Notes under the pieces: generated by a model | Database searches by the model: none | The model's input: only the letters and a program-made list of their open reading frames with translations | Told to the model about the DNA's origin: nothing | In this document: one piece after another, positions 62,333 through 64,000 of the stretch | Layout of the letters: each line of letters opens with the position of its first letter | How positions within the stretch are numbered: the stretch's first letter is position 1 | From: Paragonimus westermani | Taxonomy: Eukaryota > Platyhelminthes > Trematoda > Plagiorchiida > Troglotrematidae | Direction: 5' to 3' | Length of the DNA stretch: 64,000 nt | Assembly: GCA_008508345.1 (NCBI GenBank) | Contig: QNGE01000941.1 | Location: 137,466 to 201,465, forward strand | Translations under genes and position numbers: made by a program

Positions 62333-64000
62333 ACTTCAAATCTAATTTATTAACAACCGAGGGCGAACCTATACCCCATGATGTAACGCCACACACACTT
62401 TAAACTGATCGAAACTATCAACTTCGCCATTTGAGGAATTCCTCATTTTCGAAACTCATTATTTCTCCAGCAAGATAGATCTTGTACACAGCTCGGTCGA
62501 AAAATTGCAGCTACATAACAAAACTGCAGCTGACATATGACAACATGTTAAACATCCCCGTTAGTAGTAGCCAAACCATCCTGGTACGCACTTACACCAT
62601 ACTTAACGATTATCAGCTGTGTACAGCTATCAGCCACTTTGCAATAGCTGTGCAAGTTAAAACAGTTTGAAGAATTTATATTCCTTAACCTATTCGCCTC
62701 ATAAGATTACATAAAAATATGTGCCTCTTCCTATCCTAATTGACCACCTGATAGTATTCCCGTGTTACTAAACACCTTTTTCATTCTACTGTAGTGAGAT
62801 CACCTTGGACGTCCCCAAACTTCTAAGCTCCCCGCGACGTGCAATTTGCCTTGCCAGTACCACCGCGCCTGTTCATATTACCTTGTTTATGTAAACCTAC
62901 TACAAACCACTAGCATCAAATTTAGTGGGCCCTCATAAGTATCGCAGTTATGCTCGTAGCTGTATAATGAATCCACATCATCCCTACTGCTTTAGGTTAC
63001 ACTCACTGAGATAACAATGTTGAACTATTGCCGTTAGGAACGCCGCTTAACCAGTCTAACGCTTGTTTGAATTGTGAAGGTCGACTGGAAGTTTTCGTCG
63101 ACTCACTCTCCCACTCTGGCGGCTGCTGTGCGGTTGTGCTCAAGGTGCTCTCACATCCAGCTCCCTAGCACCCCTTAATTGTTACGTTGAAGTCTGTTGT
63201 GAACGGTGAGTAAAGCAATAAATAACTTTTGCTTGCAGATTCACCGCTTTCTCCTTGCGACTTCCGACTCACGGTAGCATAAGGTTGGGCGTACGGATTC
63301 AAAAACGAGCACTACACTAACTAACTAAATCAACATCGGAATTCGGCTGTGGTCATATACTAGGAAAATCTGTGAATCGATCACTTTTGGCGTTATACGA
63401 TAACAGTTATTTTTTGAGATATATACTTCATTAACAAACACAAAATTATAAATTTTATAAAAAGGATTCAATCAGAAAATGTCAGATTTCATTATTCGTC
63501 ATACTTCTGATGATCATTTTACGTTCTTCTGCTTATCACGTAATTTTGCTTTCCATTCTTGGTTTCACGATAACTTCTAACGCGAGGCAACATTCTATAA
63601 CGTCCGGAAAATCAACATCCTGTACTGGCTGGACAATTCGCGAGGTCCGTGAAATTCCGTCGATTTGAGGAAAAATTGGACCCACCTATCTTCCCTCATC
63701 TTCCCGAAAGTTTCTACGTATTTTTCCGAGGCCGTCTACATCAGCTGATAGTGAAATTCTTCGACTGTTCATTTTCTCCATCCTAAAACTTTTTTCTGAC
63801 ATGACCTTGAGCATGAGGCCGACGTTAACCTTGTGAAGCAAGAATTGATGTAGCAACTGAACACGGTTTGTGGAATATCGGAAATCTTGTGAACTGTTGT
63901 TTCAGAAGCAGGTGAGCCAACTGCCCCTTTATCAACTACAGTTTTCCTTTATTATTTTGTCCGTTTTATTACTTTTTCTCCATAATTGGTGTTTTGTACA
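62333..64000. other. No recognisable gene
   Basis: The first few bases are the 3' untranslated end of the LINE, with no obvious terminal simple repeat. At about 63,207-63,265 a stretch with AATAAA followed by tgcttgcag and ctttctccttgcgac resembles an LTR or transcript end. It matches neither terminal repeat elsewhere in the window closely. The rest is AT-rich with no frame above 62 codons. Confidence 0.45.

Overview
The window reads as nuclear DNA of a repeat-rich animal, most likely a parasitic flatworm (trematode or cestode). The reasons are an AT-rich sequence with long stretches and no ORF above about 110 codons, spliced-gene signals, and decayed metazoan retroelements: a Jockey/CR1-superfamily LINE, a Ty3/gypsy element whose short Gag core and protease resemble the CsRn1-type elements of flukes, and a Penelope-like element. 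The species cannot be fixed from the sequence. There are no bacterial-style operons, no tRNA or rRNA genes that I could recognise, and no CRISPR array.

Layout. 1-17.7 kb: no recognisable gene. It opens with a 144-bp stretch repeated almost perfectly 1,194 bp later and ending at an N, which suggests an assembly join, and it carries an LTR-end-like repeat at 8.4 kb next to a second N. 17.76-19.0 kb (minus): relic of a Penelope-like retrotransposon with RT blocks and a GIY-YIG-like tail. 20.07-20.25 kb (plus): an unrecognised open stretch that begins with a good start context and ends at a textbook splice donor. 20-37 kb: non-coding sequence with TG, AT and TC microsatellites. 37.4-37.9 kb: GC-richer, LTR-like block whose last 50 bp match the 8.4-kb repeat in inverted orientation.

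39,508-40,610 (minus): the one convincing host coding exon. It encodes an MGNC acylation N-terminus, a long Ser/Thr/Asn-rich region and the first half of an SH3 domain, and it ends at a splice donor at the n-Src loop. This is the first coding exon of a Src-like cytoplasmic tyrosine kinase. I could not find its remaining exons in the 39.5 kb downstream.

43-62.4 kb: a repeat graveyard on the plus strand. It has a LINE C-terminal tail (43.0 kb), one copy of a repeat family (45.6-46.6 kb), a Gag and protease remnant of a Ty3/gypsy element (50.3-51.4 kb), a LINE fragment (51.95-53.72 kb), the integrase and probable 3' LTR of a gypsy element (53.72-54.86 kb), a second copy of the 45.6-kb repeat with long terminal inverted repeats (54.89-56.70 kb), and a nearly full-length but inactivated LINE (56.9-62.33 kb). 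Inside the LINE RT sits a 286-bp TG...CA element flanked by a clean 4-bp target duplication. The order of insertion can be partly read from these junctions.

No obvious new defence or metabolic system is present. The most interesting items are the TIR-bearing repeat family with swapped interiors, the precisely bounded 286-bp insertion, the gypsy/LINE mosaic with a possible spliced signal-peptide exon in front of Gag, and the unusual Src-like first exon.
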